A stretch of DNA of 64,000 nt, taken from positions 682,001 through 746,000 of the forward strand of contig NZ_JAHDAP010000001.1 in NCBI RefSeq assembly GCF_018499575.1. The letters are read 5' to 3'. A model generated the notes under the pieces. It was not told where the DNA came from, made no database searches, and was given only the letters and a program-made list of their open reading frames with translations. The position numbers were made by a program, and so were the translations under genes. The stretch is from Streptococcus infantis (lineage in GTDB: Bacteria > Bacillota > Bacilli > Lactobacillales > Streptococcaceae). Below, piece after piece: positions 29,424 to 39,375 of the stretch; the first letter of the stretch is position 1; each line of letters begins with the position of its first letter.

Positions 29424-30301
29424 TATTGGCTCCCTTCTAGCGCTGTCACAGTACCTGCAGCATCTTTTTCGACTTTCATTTCCTTGACAGAAATATAGCC
29501 CATTCCTTTAACAATTCCATTCTGAGCTTCGTCCGAAAGAACAAAGTTTAGGAATTCGGCAACCAATTCATTTGGCTCACCAAGGGTATACATGTGTTCA
29601 TAAGACCACAATGGCCAATTATTCGTTGTAACGTTTTCTGAGTTTGGCTCATAACCATTGAGTTTGATAGTCGCTACTGAGTCATCAACATAGGCAAAGG
29701 CTAGGTAGGAAATGGCACCCGGTGTTTGAGAAACGATGGACTTTACCATTCCGTTTGAATCTTGCTCCTGACTTTGAATCGCTGACTGACCATTCATGAT
29801 TACACTGTCAAAGGTCGCACGAGAACCTGAGCTAGCTGCTCGGTTGATGATTGAGATTGCTAAATCCTTACCGCCAACTTCTTTCCAGTTGGTAATTTCT
29901 CCTGTAAAGATTTGTCGGAGCTGTTCTGTTGTTAGGTTATCAACATTTACTTCTTTGTTGATGATAACAGCTATACCCGCAACAGCTACCTTGTGGTCAA
30001 CTAGGGCTGTGGCATCGATACCATCTTTCTCCTCCGCAAATACATCAGAGTTCCCAACGTCTACTGCTCCTGACTGGACTTGAGACAGACCAGTACCAGA
30101 ACCACCACCTTGAACGTTAACTGTTTTACCAATATTAGCTGATGCAAATTCATCTGCTGCAGCCTCGACTAAAGGTTGGAGGGCCGTTGACCCAACAGCA
30201 GTCATAGATTCCCCACGATCAATCCAACTTGCACACCCTGCCAGTGAACCAGCAAGTAAAAGAGTCGCAAGAGAGAGGGTGAGTTTTTTAAATTTTTTCA
30301 C
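29423..30301 (-). CDS. pstS: Phosphate-binding lipoprotein PstS
   Basis: 292 residues from a GTG start, with AAGGAG eight bases upstream. The lipobox is LAGC (about residues 20-23). Phosphate-binding motifs: [35 protein letters not shown] and [16 protein letters not shown]. It captures inorganic phosphate and heads the operon pstS-pstC-pstA-pstB-pstB-phoU. A promoter lies about 85 bases upstream, reaching into the end of rsmF. Confidence 0.95.
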   Translation of the reverse strand: MKKFKKLTLSLATLLLAGSLAGCASWIDRGESMTAVGSTALQPLVEAAADEFASANIGKTVNVQGGGSGTGLSQVQSGAVDVGNSDVFAEEKDGIDATALVDHKVAVAGIAVIINKEVNVDNLTTEQLRQIFTGEITNWKEVGGKDLAISIINRAASSGSRATFDSVIMNGQSAIQSQEQDSNGMVKSIVSQTPGAISYLAFAYVDDSVATIKLNGYEPNSENVTTNNWPLWSYEHMYTLGEPNELVAEFLNFVLSDEAQNGIVKGMGYISVKEMKVEKDAAGTVTALEGSQ

Positions 30302-30384
30302 TATTTGTCTCCTTGAAAATAATGATGAATAGCTTGGATTTACGTCCTAAATTCCTAATAATCTCACGAAAAATCCATACTTCC

Positions 30385-30413
30385 ACTATAACATAGAATA
30401 CTGATTTTGACTA
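30385..30413 (-). promoter_or_regulatory. Putative promoter of the pst operon
   Basis: On the minus strand: TAGTCA (30408-30413), 17-base spacer, TATAGT (30385-30390). The -35 overlaps the rsmF stop codon. The weak -35 is compatible with activation by a PhoP-like regulator; no clear Pho box was identified. Confidence 0.5.
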
Positions 30414-31724
30414 GTTTTTCACCTGAAACCTCAATCCTTTAGGGAAGTAGTTCTTCAGAGTATTTCCAGTCACTTTTGCAAAACCAAAACCATTACCGCC
30501 TACCAAAACTTGGTACCAACCATTACTAAAATTTTGCTCCAATTGCACCGTTTCACCTGCTACGTATTTGCCAAAGTCTTCTTGAAGAATTTCAATCGTT
30601 TGCTTGACTTGACTCGGTTTCAAAGCTAATCCAAGAGCAAAACTTGGCTCAAAGCGTTTTTTCTTAAAAGTTCCAAGATGAAGACCATTACGAGCTATCT
30701 TAAGTTTACTAATATCTGGTAGGACTTCTGGTAAGAGATAAAGTTGGTCCCCAAAAACTTGTAGAACTCCTAGTAGTTTTTCTTTTAAATGCTTCTTCTC
30801 AAAATCTTGCCACAAACTCAACTGTTCACGACTGAGATTCGTCTTAGAAGGCTTGAACTTCCCAGGTTTGTTTTGTCCCTTAAACTGAAGATGGGCAACA
30901 AACTGACCTTCTCCCTTAAAATGATGTGGATACATCCGAGCTGTTTCAGGCAAATCAATCCCTGGGATCATACCATTGATATGTTCGATTGGAATCAATT
31001 CAAAATCATAGTTATCTAGAAGCCAGTGAATGATTTCCTCATTTTCTTCTGGAGCCCAAGTACAAGTAGAGTAGACAAGTCGACCACCATCAGCCAACAT
31101 CGTTACTGCATCCTCTAGAATTTCACGCTGTAGGTTTGCACATTGGCTAGGGTAATCTTCACTCCAATAATCCATAGCGTCAGGTTGCTTACGAAACATA
31201 CCTTCTCCTGAGCATGGCGCATCTAAAACAATCAGGTCAAAGTACCCTTTAAAAACCGTGGCCAAGCGTTCTGCAGATTCATTGGTTACAACGACATTAG
31301 TCGCACCAAAGCGTTCCATATTTTCAACCAAGACTTTCGCTCGTTTGTTTGAAATTTCATTAGAAACTAAAATCCCCTCACCAGCAAGATAAGCTGCCAG
31401 CTGAGTTGATTTCCCACCTGGTGCTGCTGCTAAGTCCAGTACCTTCATACCTGGTCTTGGCTGAGCTACTTGTGCAACCATTTGTGCAGCAGGTTCTTGG
31501 GAATAGACCAAGCCAGTTACATGTTCTGGTGATTTGCCTGAAACCTTCCCATAGTAGCCCCAGGGTGTATTGGGAATAGCATCTGAAAAAGAAAGCTGTC
31601 TTTCTTTTAAGGGATTGATACGAAAGGCAGAAACAGCTTCATCATCAAAAGAGGCAAGAAAAGCTCTTGCCTCATCTCCCAATATTGTTTCATATTTTTT
31701 TACAAATCCATCTGGAAATTGCAT
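30411..31724 (-). CDS. rsmF: RsmF-type rRNA m5C methyltransferase
   Basis: 437 residues. Motif I VLDLAAAPGGKSTQLA binds S-adenosylmethionine. The two catalytic Cys regions are LDAPCSGEGMFRK and VYSTCTWAPEENEE. A C-terminal RNA-binding (PUA-like) region follows (about 330-437). It methylates cytosine in 16S rRNA. It lies 6 bp after the IMPase gene in the same direction, ending just before the pst promoter. Confidence 0.9.
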   Translation of the reverse strand: MQFPDGFVKKYETILGDEARAFLASFDDEAVSAFRINPLKERQLSFSDAIPNTPWGYYGKVSGKSPEHVTGLVYSQEPAAQMVAQVAQPRPGMKVLDLAAAPGGKSTQLAAYLAGEGILVSNEISNKRAKVLVENMERFGATNVVVTNESAERLATVFKGYFDLIVLDAPCSGEGMFRKQPDAMDYWSEDYPSQCANLQREILEDAVTMLADGGRLVYSTCTWAPEENEEIIHWLLDNYDFELIPIEHINGMIPGIDLPETARMYPHHFKGEGQFVAHLQFKGQNKPGKFKPSKTNLSREQLSLWQDFEKKHLKEKLLGVLQVFGDQLYLLPEVLPDISKLKIARNGLHLGTFKKKRFEPSFALGLALKPSQVKQTIEILQEDFGKYVAGETVQLEQNFSNGWYQVLVGGNGFGFAKVTGNTLKNYFPKGLRFQVKN

Positions 31725-31730
31725 GTAGGT

Positions 31731-32498
31731 TTATTTCCTTTCATAGATATAGGATTGAATCTCATCTTTCATCTCGACTGGCACCATCATAACGGCCTGT
31801 CGTGTTTGAAAATCGACTTTCTCACCAGCAATCGTAAAAACCTTATAACCCAAACTCTCACCTAGAATACTTGCAGCCGCATAATCCCAAGGTTGTAAAT
31901 AAGTGATATAAGTTAAAAGTCTACCTGATAGCACCTTGGCAAAACTAATAGCGGCGCTGCCATAAACTCGTGTACCAAGTGCAGCGTTTCCCAAATCTGC
32001 TAAGCCCCATTCGTTAGTCGCTAACATTCCAGAATTACCAGCTACCAAAAATTCTCTCAACGGTTTCTTTTTAAATGCTGGTAAAGATTCATCATTGCGA
32101 CAGGGCGGGAAGTCCCCTCCACCATGGTAGCAATCACCCTTCATAACATCATAGATAATCCCAAACTTACCAACACCGTCCTCAAAATAGGCCAGCATAA
32201 CAGCAAAGTCTTCACCTTGAGCGACGAAGTTGTTGGTACCATCAATGGGATCAATAATCCACACAGAACCTTTCCCTACTGCTGCACGCAGGCAGCCTTC
32301 TTCCGCACAGAACTGATCATTCGGATAGCGAGACCGTATTTTCTCAATGAGTAAGGTTTGAACTTCTTTATCTAACTTCGTTACCAAATCTGTAGGGGAA
32401 GACTTTCTCTCAACATGGAGTTCTTCTTTCATATGTTGGAGAATGTATTCCCCAGCTTCCCTGACAATTTCTTTGGCAAATATAAATTTATTTTCCAA
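31731..32498 (-). CDS. Inositol monophosphatase family phosphatase
   Basis: 255 residues from a TTG at 32498 that overlaps the end of the UPF0223 gene by 11 bp; a GTG at 32579 would add 27 residues lying wholly in that gene and is less likely. Metal motifs: CAEEGC (motif 1 variant), [20 protein letters not shown], and the C-terminal [18 protein letters not shown]. Such enzymes dephosphorylate inositol phosphates, NADP or other small phosphates; the substrate here is unknown. The start is uncertain. Confidence 0.88.
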   Translation of the reverse strand: MENKFIFAKEIVREAGEYILQHMKEELHVERKSSPTDLVTKLDKEVQTLLIEKIRSRYPNDQFCAEEGCLRAAVGKGSVWIIDPIDGTNNFVAQGEDFAVMLAYFEDGVGKFGIIYDVMKGDCYHGGGDFPPCRNDESLPAFKKKPLREFLVAGNSGMLATNEWGLADLGNAALGTRVYGSAAISFAKVLSGRLLTYITYLQPWDYAAASILGESLGYKVFTIAGEKVDFQTRQAVMMVPVEMKDEIQSYIYERK

Positions 32499-32766
32499 GT
32501 GAAATCTTCCCTTCTCCTTTTTCTTTGGCCAACTGGACTGCTCGGTAGAAAGAATATCCACTAACTGATTCAAATTCACGTCCCAAACGCTTTTCTTCGC
32601 TCTTACTTGGAACGACTGACTTGAATACCTTGTAGGAATCTAAAAGTTTCTTAGCATCTACCTGTGTCTCATAGGCAGCTTCAACATCATTAAAAAAAGA
32701 AAGCACTGAAGCAAGTTCTTCAGTGCTCCACGACAAATCTAGTGGGTAACTATACTGTTTATTCAT
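32488..32766 (-). CDS. UPF0223 family protein
   Basis: 92 residues, matching the small UPF0223 family: [20 protein letters not shown] at the start and [18 protein letters not shown] near the end. It is predicted to be helical; its function is unknown. It lies directly after spx and overlaps the IMPase start, so the three are one transcription unit. Confidence 0.85.
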   Translation of the reverse strand: MNKQYSYPLDLSWSTEELASVLSFFNDVEAAYETQVDAKKLLDSYKVFKSVVPSKSEEKRLGREFESVSGYSFYRAVQLAKEKGEGKISLGK

Positions 32767-33168
32767 CTAATTAATACCAGCTCTCAAAGTAGCTTCTTTC
32801 AATTCTTGCTTGCGGTAACTACGAGGAAGAAATGCACGAATCTCATCTTCATTAAAGCCAATCTGCATCCGTTTATCATCAATGATGATTGGACGACGCA
32901 AAAGACTAGGATATTGCTCAATTAAATTAAGCAACTCTGTCACCGAGATACTTTCCACATCGATATTTAACTTTTGGAAAATTTTTGAACGAGTTGAAAT
33001 GATGTCATCGGTACCGTTTTCGGTCAAGGAAAGAATGTGTTGCAGTTCTTTTCTTGATAAAGGACTGGTCATAATATTGTGCTCTTGGAAAGGCACTTTA
33101 TGATTATCAAGCCAGGCCTTTGCCTTACGACATGATGTACAACTCGGTGATAAAAATAGTGTAATCAT
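32767..33168 (-). CDS. spx: Spx/ArsC-family regulator
   Basis: 133 residues from the ATG at 33168, giving the usual N terminus MITLFLSPSCTSCRKAK; earlier in-frame starts lie in the promoter region. The redox CxxC (CTSC) is intact, and RRPIIIDDKRMQIGFNEDEI is the Spx C-terminal signature. Spx binds the RNA polymerase alpha C-terminal domain and redirects transcription under thiol and oxidative stress. Streptococci carry two paralogues (SpxA1 and SpxA2); which one this is was not decided. A -10 TATAAT lies about 30 bases upstream. Confidence 0.9.
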   Translation of the reverse strand: MITLFLSPSCTSCRKAKAWLDNHKVPFQEHNIMTSPLSRKELQHILSLTENGTDDIISTRSKIFQKLNIDVESISVTELLNLIEQYPSLLRRPIIIDDKRMQIGFNEDEIRAFLPRSYRKQELKEATLRAGIN

Positions 33169-33241
33169 GCTATTCTCTTCTTTGCATACTTTTCTTACTC
33201 TATTATACAAAAAAATAAAGCGCTTGACTAGTTATTTCCGT

Positions 33242-33278
33242 AAAAAAACCTACTTTTTAAAGAAAAATAGGTTTTTCG
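33242..33278 (-). terminator. Terminator after the TIGR01906-like gene
   Basis: AAAACCTA and TAGGTTTT form the stem with a T-rich 3' side on the minus strand, between the membrane-protein gene and the spx promoter. Confidence 0.75.
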
Positions 33279-33306
33279 TACAATTATTTAAAACAATTTT
33301 ATGCAT

Positions 33307-33939
33307 TTATTCTTTTTTCGGTAATTTTTTCCAACTTAGTAGATACATGAAACCAAAAAGCAGTTCATACAAGCAGAAAAATAGGAGAAAGGCATGCAAG
33401 AAAAAATTCTCTGGTAGGATGAGAATAACTGGATCTTTTGCAGGATCAAACAGCCAGGTATCATCACCTACAAAAAGTATCTGATGGAATAAAGTAAAGA
33501 ACTGTTCAAATCCAATGAAAACACCAACTAAACCAAGAACCAAAGGTAGAGAAAGCATGATCAAAAGACCTCTGCGATAAAGAGACAGAAACCCTTTCTG
33601 AATGACCTGCTTCCAAAAAAGATAAAAAATCGGTAGAGTAACTATCGCTACACCTTGAGTCAGATGGAAGAGTCCCTTCACAACTGCAAAATGATGGAGC
33701 CCAGAAGCAGACGATGGAAAATCCGGCATTGCCAATACTTGATTCAATGGATTGGTCAAATAATCCATCAAAACATTAAAGTTATGCTGGATGGTCTGAG
33801 ATTGGAAAGGAATACTGCTGGTCAGGTTTAACCAAGAAATCTCCAGAGGGTAAACCAACCAAGCTAGATAAATGGTCAATAAAATGGCAAGGGAGAGAAG
33901 AAAGAGAAGACTCCCACCAAAAGTAAACTTAGTTTTCAT
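33307..33939 (-). CDS. TIGR01906-type integral membrane protein
   Basis: 210 residues from the ATG at 33939, which overlaps the upstream phosphatase gene by 11 bp. About five membrane segments with an extracytoplasmic N-terminal half. The pattern (hydrophobic start, then [10 protein letters not shown], then four segments) fits the streptococcal TIGR01906 family of unknown function. It ends the run beginning at hprK. No catalytic motif was seen. Confidence 0.72.
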   Translation of the reverse strand: MKTKFTFGGSLLFLLSLAILLTIYLAWLVYPLEISWLNLTSSIPFQSQTIQHNFNVLMDYLTNPLNQVLAMPDFPSSASGLHHFAVVKGLFHLTQGVAIVTLPIFYLFWKQVIQKGFLSLYRRGLLIMLSLPLVLGLVGVFIGFEQFFTLFHQILFVGDDTWLFDPAKDPVILILPENFFLHAFLLFFCLYELLFGFMYLLSWKKLPKKE

Positions 33940-34702
33940 CGAAATTCCACTCCGCAAGACTTGAGAGGACATGGGTTGGCGCGATTGGTAAATCAGCTAC
34001 TTCTTCAGGTTTTGTAAACCCTGTCGTCACCAAAAGGCTCGGAATTCCATTGTCAATACCAGCTCGAATATCAGTCAGATAATTGTCCCCGACCATGACA
34101 ATTTCTTGGCGCTCAAGTCCTAAGTGCTCGACAGCCTTATCCATAATAATAGCGTTTGGCTTCCCAATATAAACTGGTTTTACGCGAGTTGCTGCTTCGA
34201 GAAGAGTAATCAGTGAACCAGCACCAGGCAAAAGACCACGTTCAGTTGGAATATTTAAATCTGGGTTAGTACCGATAAAGTGAGCACCTTTATGGATAGC
34301 TAGGGTTGCCGTAGCAAATTTTTCATAGTCTACTTGCCAGTCTAGACCAACAACCACATAGGCTGGATTTTCTTTATCTTCCACGTAGCCTGCTGCTTGA
34401 ATCGCTTCCTTAAGCCCTGCTTCTCCGATGACATAGACTGTCTTTTCAAGTCCTAGATCATTCATGTAATCAATAGTCGCCAAGGTTGCAGTATAGATAG
34501 TTGATACAGGTGTATCGATGTTAAACTGATTGGCTAACATCTCTTGGACACTTTCAGGTGTACGAGTGGTGTTGTTTGTTACAAAAAGATAGGGAATCTC
34601 TCTCTTTTGTAACTCGTGAACAAAAGCTTCTCCCGCTGGTATTCTGTCTTTTCCCTTATAAATTGTTCCGTCTAAATCGATTAAATAGCCTTTATAAGTC
34701 AT
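33929..34702 (-). CDS. HAD-family phosphatase, NagD-like
   Basis: 257 residues. HAD motif I is [17 protein letters not shown], motif [14 protein letters not shown], motif III with Lys in [10 protein letters not shown], and motif [21 protein letters not shown]. It belongs to the NagD/p-nitrophenyl phosphatase subgroup (TIGR01457-like). The natural substrate is not evident. It sits between an acyl-ACP thioesterase and a membrane protein in one co-directional run. Confidence 0.9.
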   Translation of the reverse strand: MTYKGYLIDLDGTIYKGKDRIPAGEAFVHELQKREIPYLFVTNNTTRTPESVQEMLANQFNIDTPVSTIYTATLATIDYMNDLGLEKTVYVIGEAGLKEAIQAAGYVEDKENPAYVVVGLDWQVDYEKFATATLAIHKGAHFIGTNPDLNIPTERGLLPGAGSLITLLEAATRVKPVYIGKPNAIIMDKAVEHLGLERQEIVMVGDNYLTDIRAGIDNGIPSLLVTTGFTKPEEVADLPIAPTHVLSSLAEWNFDEN

Positions 34703-34713
34703 ACATTTTCTTT

Positions 34714-35451
34714 CTAATCTTTGTTAATTTCTTGCCAGATTATCTTTGCCTGAGCATTGATATCGCCATCACTTGTAACTTGGTGATTACTCTCTAACCC
34801 ATTTAAATCATAACTAGAAGTAATCATTCCACCTGGTCGAACTTCCTTGACATATTTGAGGTTGATTTTTTTAGGGATATGGTTGGTCAGAAAATCTGCT
34901 CCCATAACCTCAAAGACCCAATCTAGGTATTTGCTATTATTGACATGCCCATTCATATCCAAGTCGTAAAAACGAACATGATAGTCCTTGCTGATTGCAT
35001 CTTCTAGCTCCTCATATTTTGGCCCACGTATCAGTTTTTTAGAAAACTCAGATTGATAAGGGGCAACAATTTCTGGTTCTACAGGGTGAACCTTTCGACT
35101 CTCACGATCCATGAGGACAAAGGTAGCTACCATGTGGATGATTTCTTGACCAGTTTCATCGTAAATGGTAAATCGGCGATAGCAAAAAAGACGGTTATAA
35201 GTCAAGGCTTCTGTTTCAATCGTAATCTCCTCAGCAAAACGAGGCAAACGAACCACATCGATGTCATAATCTGTGATAATCCAGACTAGATTGTACTGTT
35301 CTAAAACATCCTTGTCACTTACTCCCAGTTCAATTGACTGCATTCCTGATACCTGCAAAGATAACAAAATCACATCTGGTAGCTTGATATGACCGTTCAT
35401 GTCAGCCATATCGAAAGGAATTTTCATCTTCATTTGATAAGTTAAGCCCAT
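34714..35451 (-). CDS. Acyl-ACP thioesterase
   Basis: 245 residues with two hotdog-fold repeats. The first has [19 protein letters not shown]; the second [20 protein letters not shown], with the active-site Asn-His pattern typical of acyl-ACP thioesterases. It releases fatty acids from acyl-ACP. It lies 4 bp after the hemW stop codon, with TTGGAG overlapping that stop, so the pair is translationally linked. Confidence 0.9.
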   Translation of the reverse strand: MGLTYQMKMKIPFDMADMNGHIKLPDVILLSLQVSGMQSIELGVSDKDVLEQYNLVWIITDYDIDVVRLPRFAEEITIETEALTYNRLFCYRRFTIYDETGQEIIHMVATFVLMDRESRKVHPVEPEIVAPYQSEFSKKLIRGPKYEELEDAISKDYHVRFYDLDMNGHVNNSKYLDWVFEVMGADFLTNHIPKKINLKYVKEVRPGGMITSSYDLNGLESNHQVTSDGDINAQAKIIWQEINKD

Positions 35452-35455
35452 AATT

Positions 35456-36586
35456 CTACTCCAATATAAATCTTTCTGCTACTGTATCTCCTAAAAAGAG
35501 ACCTCTCTTCGTCATTCTCACTCGGTCACCGTCAACCAGCATAAGCCCCTGTTGAACCAAATCTCTGACAATTTCTCCATAAAGTCCATCGAAAGACCGC
35601 TCAAATTTTTCTTCAAATCGTGTCATGGAAACACCAGACTTCTTACGAAGGCCAAGAAACATCTCTTCTTCCATCTGCTCTCGCAAAGTTAAATGTTCCT
35701 CTGTAATTCGGGCATTTCCCTCTTCTACTGCCTTCAAATAATGGCGGATAGGCCCATGATTTTTATAGCGAACACCATTGACATAACCTGAAGCTCCTGC
35801 GCCGATACCATAATACTCGGCATTATCCCAGTACATAAGGTTATGACGACTTTCAAAACCTGGTTTTGAAAAATTTGAAATTTCGTAATGCTCAAAACCA
35901 GCCCGCTCTAATACAGCAATGATATATTCGAACATCTCAGCTTCTACTTCTTCTTTAGGAAGTGGTAACTTTCCACGCCGCATGCGATTCATAAAGACCG
36001 TATGATTTTCCAAAATCAAACTATAGAGACTCATATGGGGAATGTCCAAAGCGATGGCCTTGGCAACATTATCCTTTACTTGTTCCATAGTTTGACCGGG
36101 AAGAGCGTAAATCAAATCAATAGAAATATTATCAAATCCTGCTAATTTAAGACGATCTATATTTTCATAGATATCTTTTTCCAAATGGCTTCGACCAATT
36201 TTTTTCAGCATTTTATCATCAAATGTTTGCACACCTAGTGAAACACGATTGACAGCTGAATTCTTTAAAACTCCAATCTTGTCCTCATCCAAATCACCAG
36301 GATTGGCCTCTATGGTTAATTCTTCTAAAACAGACAAATCCAGATTCCTAGTCAAACCGTCTAATAAAACTTCCAATTGTGAAGCAGACAAGGCTGTCGG
36401 TGTCCCTCCTCCAATATAGAGAGTACGCAACTTTTGAATATCATAAGAAGCAAACTCTTCTAAGAGATGCTCTAGATAGCTATCTACCGGTTGATTTTTA
36501 ATAAAGACCTTAGAAAAGTCACAATAATAACAGATTTGTGTACAAAAGGGGATGTGCACATAAGCTGATGTTGGTTTCTTCTGCAT
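35456..36586 (-). CDS. hemW: HemW-like radical SAM protein
   Basis: 376 residues from the ATG at 36586; an in-frame extension upstream would cross the promoter. The radical SAM cluster motif is CTQICYYC at about residues 15-22. YIGGGTPTALS and the C-terminal HemW domain (about 290-370) follow. Members were long called oxygen-independent coproporphyrinogen oxidases but act as heme chaperones; streptococci of this group usually lack heme synthesis, so heme handling is more plausible. An extended -10 (TGGTATAAT) lies just upstream. Confidence 0.9.
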   Translation of the reverse strand: MQKKPTSAYVHIPFCTQICYYCDFSKVFIKNQPVDSYLEHLLEEFASYDIQKLRTLYIGGGTPTALSASQLEVLLDGLTRNLDLSVLEELTIEANPGDLDEDKIGVLKNSAVNRVSLGVQTFDDKMLKKIGRSHLEKDIYENIDRLKLAGFDNISIDLIYALPGQTMEQVKDNVAKAIALDIPHMSLYSLILENHTVFMNRMRRGKLPLPKEEVEAEMFEYIIAVLERAGFEHYEISNFSKPGFESRHNLMYWDNAEYYGIGAGASGYVNGVRYKNHGPIRHYLKAVEEGNARITEEHLTLREQMEEEMFLGLRKKSGVSMTRFEEKFERSFDGLYGEIVRDLVQQGLMLVDGDRVRMTKRGLFLGDTVAERFILE

Positions 36587-36618
36587 AGTATTTATTATAC
36601 CACAAAGACTTCCCTCAA

Positions 36619-36668
36619 GAAAAAAATCACCATTCCTGATTCTATAGAAAATCAAGAATAGTGATTCT
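36619..36668 (-). terminator. Terminator after the YtxH-like gene
   Basis: AATCACTATTCTTGATT pairs with AATCAGGAATGGTGATT around a short loop, followed by a T run on the minus strand. It ends the hprK-lgt-DUF948-ytxH unit before hemW. Confidence 0.85.
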
Positions 36669-36671
36669 ATT

Positions 36672-37067
36672 TTAGTCTTCTTCGATTTCGATGACGATTT
36701 CTTGACCGTCTTCTTGCTCTTCAACAACTACTTTTTCTTCCAATTGTTCCTTGAGATTGTTCAAGGTCTCTTTTGAAGCTTCAGCCGCTTGTTGAGCATG
36801 GTATTTTGCTTTATCTAGGACTGTATCAATCGTAATTTCCCCAGATTCGATTTGTTCCTTAGTTTTAAGAACAAATTCTTTGGTTTGATCTTTGACATCA
36901 GTCAGCTTTTCACAGACTTGTTCTTTTGCGTATTCTGGATCTTCTTTCAGATCTTCTAAAAAGTCTTGTGCTTGACTCGTAACGCGTTTCCCTTTTTCAC
37001 TTGTTAAAAACAAGGCAACAGCCACACCTGAAACAGTTCCTAAAAGGATTGATGATAATTTACCCAT
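36672..37067 (-). CDS. YtxH-domain protein
   Basis: 131 residues. A short N-terminal hydrophobic segment with GTVSGVAVALFLTSEKGKRV is the YtxH signature. A long charged coiled coil follows, with a very acidic C terminus. It is predicted to be membrane-anchored and to respond to envelope stress in relatives; its function is not established. AAAGGAG precedes the start. It lies 14 bp after the DUF948 gene, a pairing common in Firmicutes. Confidence 0.85.
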   Translation of the reverse strand: MGKLSSILLGTVSGVAVALFLTSEKGKRVTSQAQDFLEDLKEDPEYAKEQVCEKLTDVKDQTKEFVLKTKEQIESGEITIDTVLDKAKYHAQQAAEASKETLNNLKEQLEEKVVVEEQEDGQEIVIEIEED

Positions 37068-37081
37068 GAGTTATCTCCTTT

Positions 37082-37465
37082 TTATTTTTTAAAAAATTTA
37101 CTTGCAAAACGAACGGCAGACAAACCTGCACTAGTCTTTAATGTTTTTGAACCTGCAGATGATGCTTTTTTACTCAACACACGAGCCTGCTCATTTAAAT
37201 CAGAGACAGAAACAGAAAGATCTGCTACTGCTGTAAAGAGTGGATCAATGGTTGCAACTTTGACATTGATATCATCAGCAAGAACATTGACTTTGGCAAG
37301 AAGCTCGTTTGTGTGATGTAGAGTAACATTTACATCTGAAGTTAGCGTTTTAACAGTATTTTCAGTTTCATCGATTACACGTCCAACTTTTTGAAGCGTA
37401 ATAATCAAATAAACTATAAATACAATCAAGGCGATAGCCACAAGAATATAAGCAACTTCTAACAT
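37082..37465 (-). CDS. DUF948-domain membrane protein
   Basis: 127 residues. One N-terminal membrane segment (about 3-24) is followed by a helical DUF948 region (VIDETENTVKTLTSDVNVTL) and a basic C terminus. The ribosome site AAAAGGAG is clear. It lies 1 bp from the lgt stop codon. Function unknown; its constant partner is the YtxH protein. Confidence 0.85.
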   Translation of the reverse strand: MLEVAYILVAIALIVFIVYLIITLQKVGRVIDETENTVKTLTSDVNVTLHHTNELLAKVNVLADDINVKVATIDPLFTAVADLSVSVSDLNEQARVLSKKASSAGSKTLKTSAGLSAVRFASKFFKK

Positions 37466-37466
37466 T

Positions 37467-38255
37467 TTAATTCTCCTTTTTTACATTATAAAATGGTGCT
37501 TTTTTTCGGTTTTGATAAATAATAATATAAATTCCAAGACCAATTAAGAAGACGGATAATAACTGAGATACTCGAATTCCTAAGAACATGAGACTATCTG
37601 TGCGCATGCCTTCGATAATCATACGCCCAAATCCATACCAAATTAGATAAAAAGCTGTGATATGACCACGACGAATACCCTTTAATCGGCGTCTAAAAAT
37701 AACAATTAAACTAAAACCAATCAGGTTCCAAACAGATTCGTACAGGAAGGTTGGTTGGCGATATGAGCCATCAATATACATCTGATTCTTAATAAAACCA
37801 GGCAAGTAGTTAAGATTTTCAACAACTGCACCGTATGCTTCTTGGTTAAAGAAGTTCCCCCATCGTCCAAGGCTCTGAGCAATCATAACGCTCGGAGCTG
37901 CTATATCTAAGAAGTCCCACGTGTTGATCAATCTACGATCAGCGAAAATATAGAGTACAATCGCTCCAGTAATTAAACCACCATAAATCGCAAGACCACC
38001 ATTCCAGACAGCAAATATCTCTCCTAAATGTTGACTATAATAGTCAAATCTAAAAATGACATAGTACAGTCTCGCGCCGATGATTGACAAAGGAAAGGCA
38101 ATTAAGATAAAGTCCAGAATATCTTCCGATAAGATATTCTTTTTAGGCGCTTCTTTACTTGCTAAATATACCGCTAAGATAAGGCCAGAAACGATACAGA
38201 GTGCATACCATCTAATAGCTAACGGACCAATTTGAAAAGCAACTGGATCAATCAT
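37467..38255 (-). CDS. lgt: Prolipoprotein diacylglyceryl transferase
   Basis: 262 residues from the ATG at 38255 (GAGGTG upstream), seven predicted membrane segments. The signature [13 protein letters not shown] and the catalytic-region motif RLYYVIFRF are present. It transfers diacylglycerol to the lipobox Cys; LspA (6179-6640) then cleaves. Predicted substrates in this window are the island lipoprotein, PstS and the amino-acid-binding protein. The start overlaps hprK by 8 bp. Confidence 0.95.
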   Translation of the reverse strand: MIDPVAFQIGPLAIRWYALCIVSGLILAVYLASKEAPKKNILSEDILDFILIAFPLSIIGARLYYVIFRFDYYSQHLGEIFAVWNGGLAIYGGLITGAIVLYIFADRRLINTWDFLDIAAPSVMIAQSLGRWGNFFNQEAYGAVVENLNYLPGFIKNQMYIDGSYRQPTFLYESVWNLIGFSLIVIFRRRLKGIRRGHITAFYLIWYGFGRMIIEGMRTDSLMFLGIRVSQLLSVFLIGLGIYIIIYQNRKKAPFYNVKKEN

Positions 38256-39183
38256 TTTGCACCTCATTCTTTTCAATTAGTTTCGTCAATCTTTCTTCAA
38301 AGAGACGTGTCGCATCAAAGCCCATTTCCTTAGAACGATAGTTCATGGCAGCAGCTTCGATGACCACAGAGATATTACGTCCTGTTTTTACAGGAATTCG
38401 AATACGCGGAATAGAAACACCTGAAATTACCAACTCTTCAGCATTGTTCCCCAAGCGGTCAAAGACCTTATTTGTATCGTAATTTTCTAGATAGACAGCC
38501 AACTGAACCTGTGAAGAATCCTTAACAGCACTAGCTCCATAAAGGCTCATGACGTCAATGATACCAACTCCACGAATTTCTAACAAATGTTTCAAAATTT
38601 CAGCAGGTTCTCCCCAAAGTGTCATCTCATCCTTAGAATAGATATCTACACGATCATCTGCGACTAAACGATGGCCACGTTTTACGAGCTCAAGACCAGT
38701 CTCACTCTTACCAATACCGCTATCTCCTTGAATCAGAACACCCATACCATAGATATCCATCAAAACACCATGTACGCTTGCGCGTTCAGCTAAGCGAGAG
38801 TCAAGATAACTAGACAATTCGCCTGAGAGACGACTTGTAGCTGTACGACTTGTTAAGATTGCAATTTTACATTCTCTAGCAGCCTTTAACATTTCTTCAG
38901 GAACAACTAGACCACGTGCAACAATAACTGCTGGTGTTTCTGGCTGGAACATTTTTCTCAAAACAGTATAACGGTTGTGAGAAGACATGCTGATCAGGTA
39001 AGACCACTCCTTCATTCCCAACAGTTGAATCCGCTCTGGAGTGTAGTAATCAAAATAGCCTGTCATTTCAAGACCTGGTCTCGTTATATCTGCAGTATTG
39101 ATTTCCTTTTCCAGTAATTCAGGTTCGCCATAGACAATGTCCAGTCTAAGCTTCTCAATTACTTCTTTTACTGAAACCGACAT
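38248..39183 (-). CDS. hprK: HPr kinase/phosphorylase
   Basis: 311 residues from the ATG at 39183 with GAAGGAGGAAT upstream. Walker A is [14 protein letters not shown] and the family signature [15 protein letters not shown]. It phosphorylates HPr on Ser46 in response to fructose bisphosphate and reverses this, controlling CcpA-mediated carbon repression. It heads hprK-lgt-DUF948-ytxH. An extended TATAAT lies about 25 bases upstream. Confidence 0.97.
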   Translation of the reverse strand: MSVSVKEVIEKLRLDIVYGEPELLEKEINTADITRPGLEMTGYFDYYTPERIQLLGMKEWSYLISMSSHNRYTVLRKMFQPETPAVIVARGLVVPEEMLKAARECKIAILTSRTATSRLSGELSSYLDSRLAERASVHGVLMDIYGMGVLIQGDSGIGKSETGLELVKRGHRLVADDRVDIYSKDEMTLWGEPAEILKHLLEIRGVGIIDVMSLYGASAVKDSSQVQLAVYLENYDTNKVFDRLGNNAEELVISGVSIPRIRIPVKTGRNISVVIEAAAMNYRSKEMGFDATRLFEERLTKLIEKNEVQND

Positions 39184-39294
39184 ATATTCCTCCTTCAATT
39201 GAGTTCTCTCTACCATTATATCAAATTGTAGCTGGAAGTTCGTTTTTTTAACAGTGTTTACGCTATTTATTTGACTGATAATATTTGAACCATA

Positions 39295-39335
39295 CAAAAA
39301 AGGGACTAGACAATGAAATATTGCCTAATCCCTTC
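39295..39335 (-). terminator. Terminator of the first Thr-rich adhesin
   Basis: GGGATTAGGCAAT pairs with ATTGTCTAGTCCC on the minus strand, followed by TTTTTT. Confidence 0.8.
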
Positions 39336-39375
39336 TAATTTTTTAACAGTTTAATTAAATCATAAATAATGGACT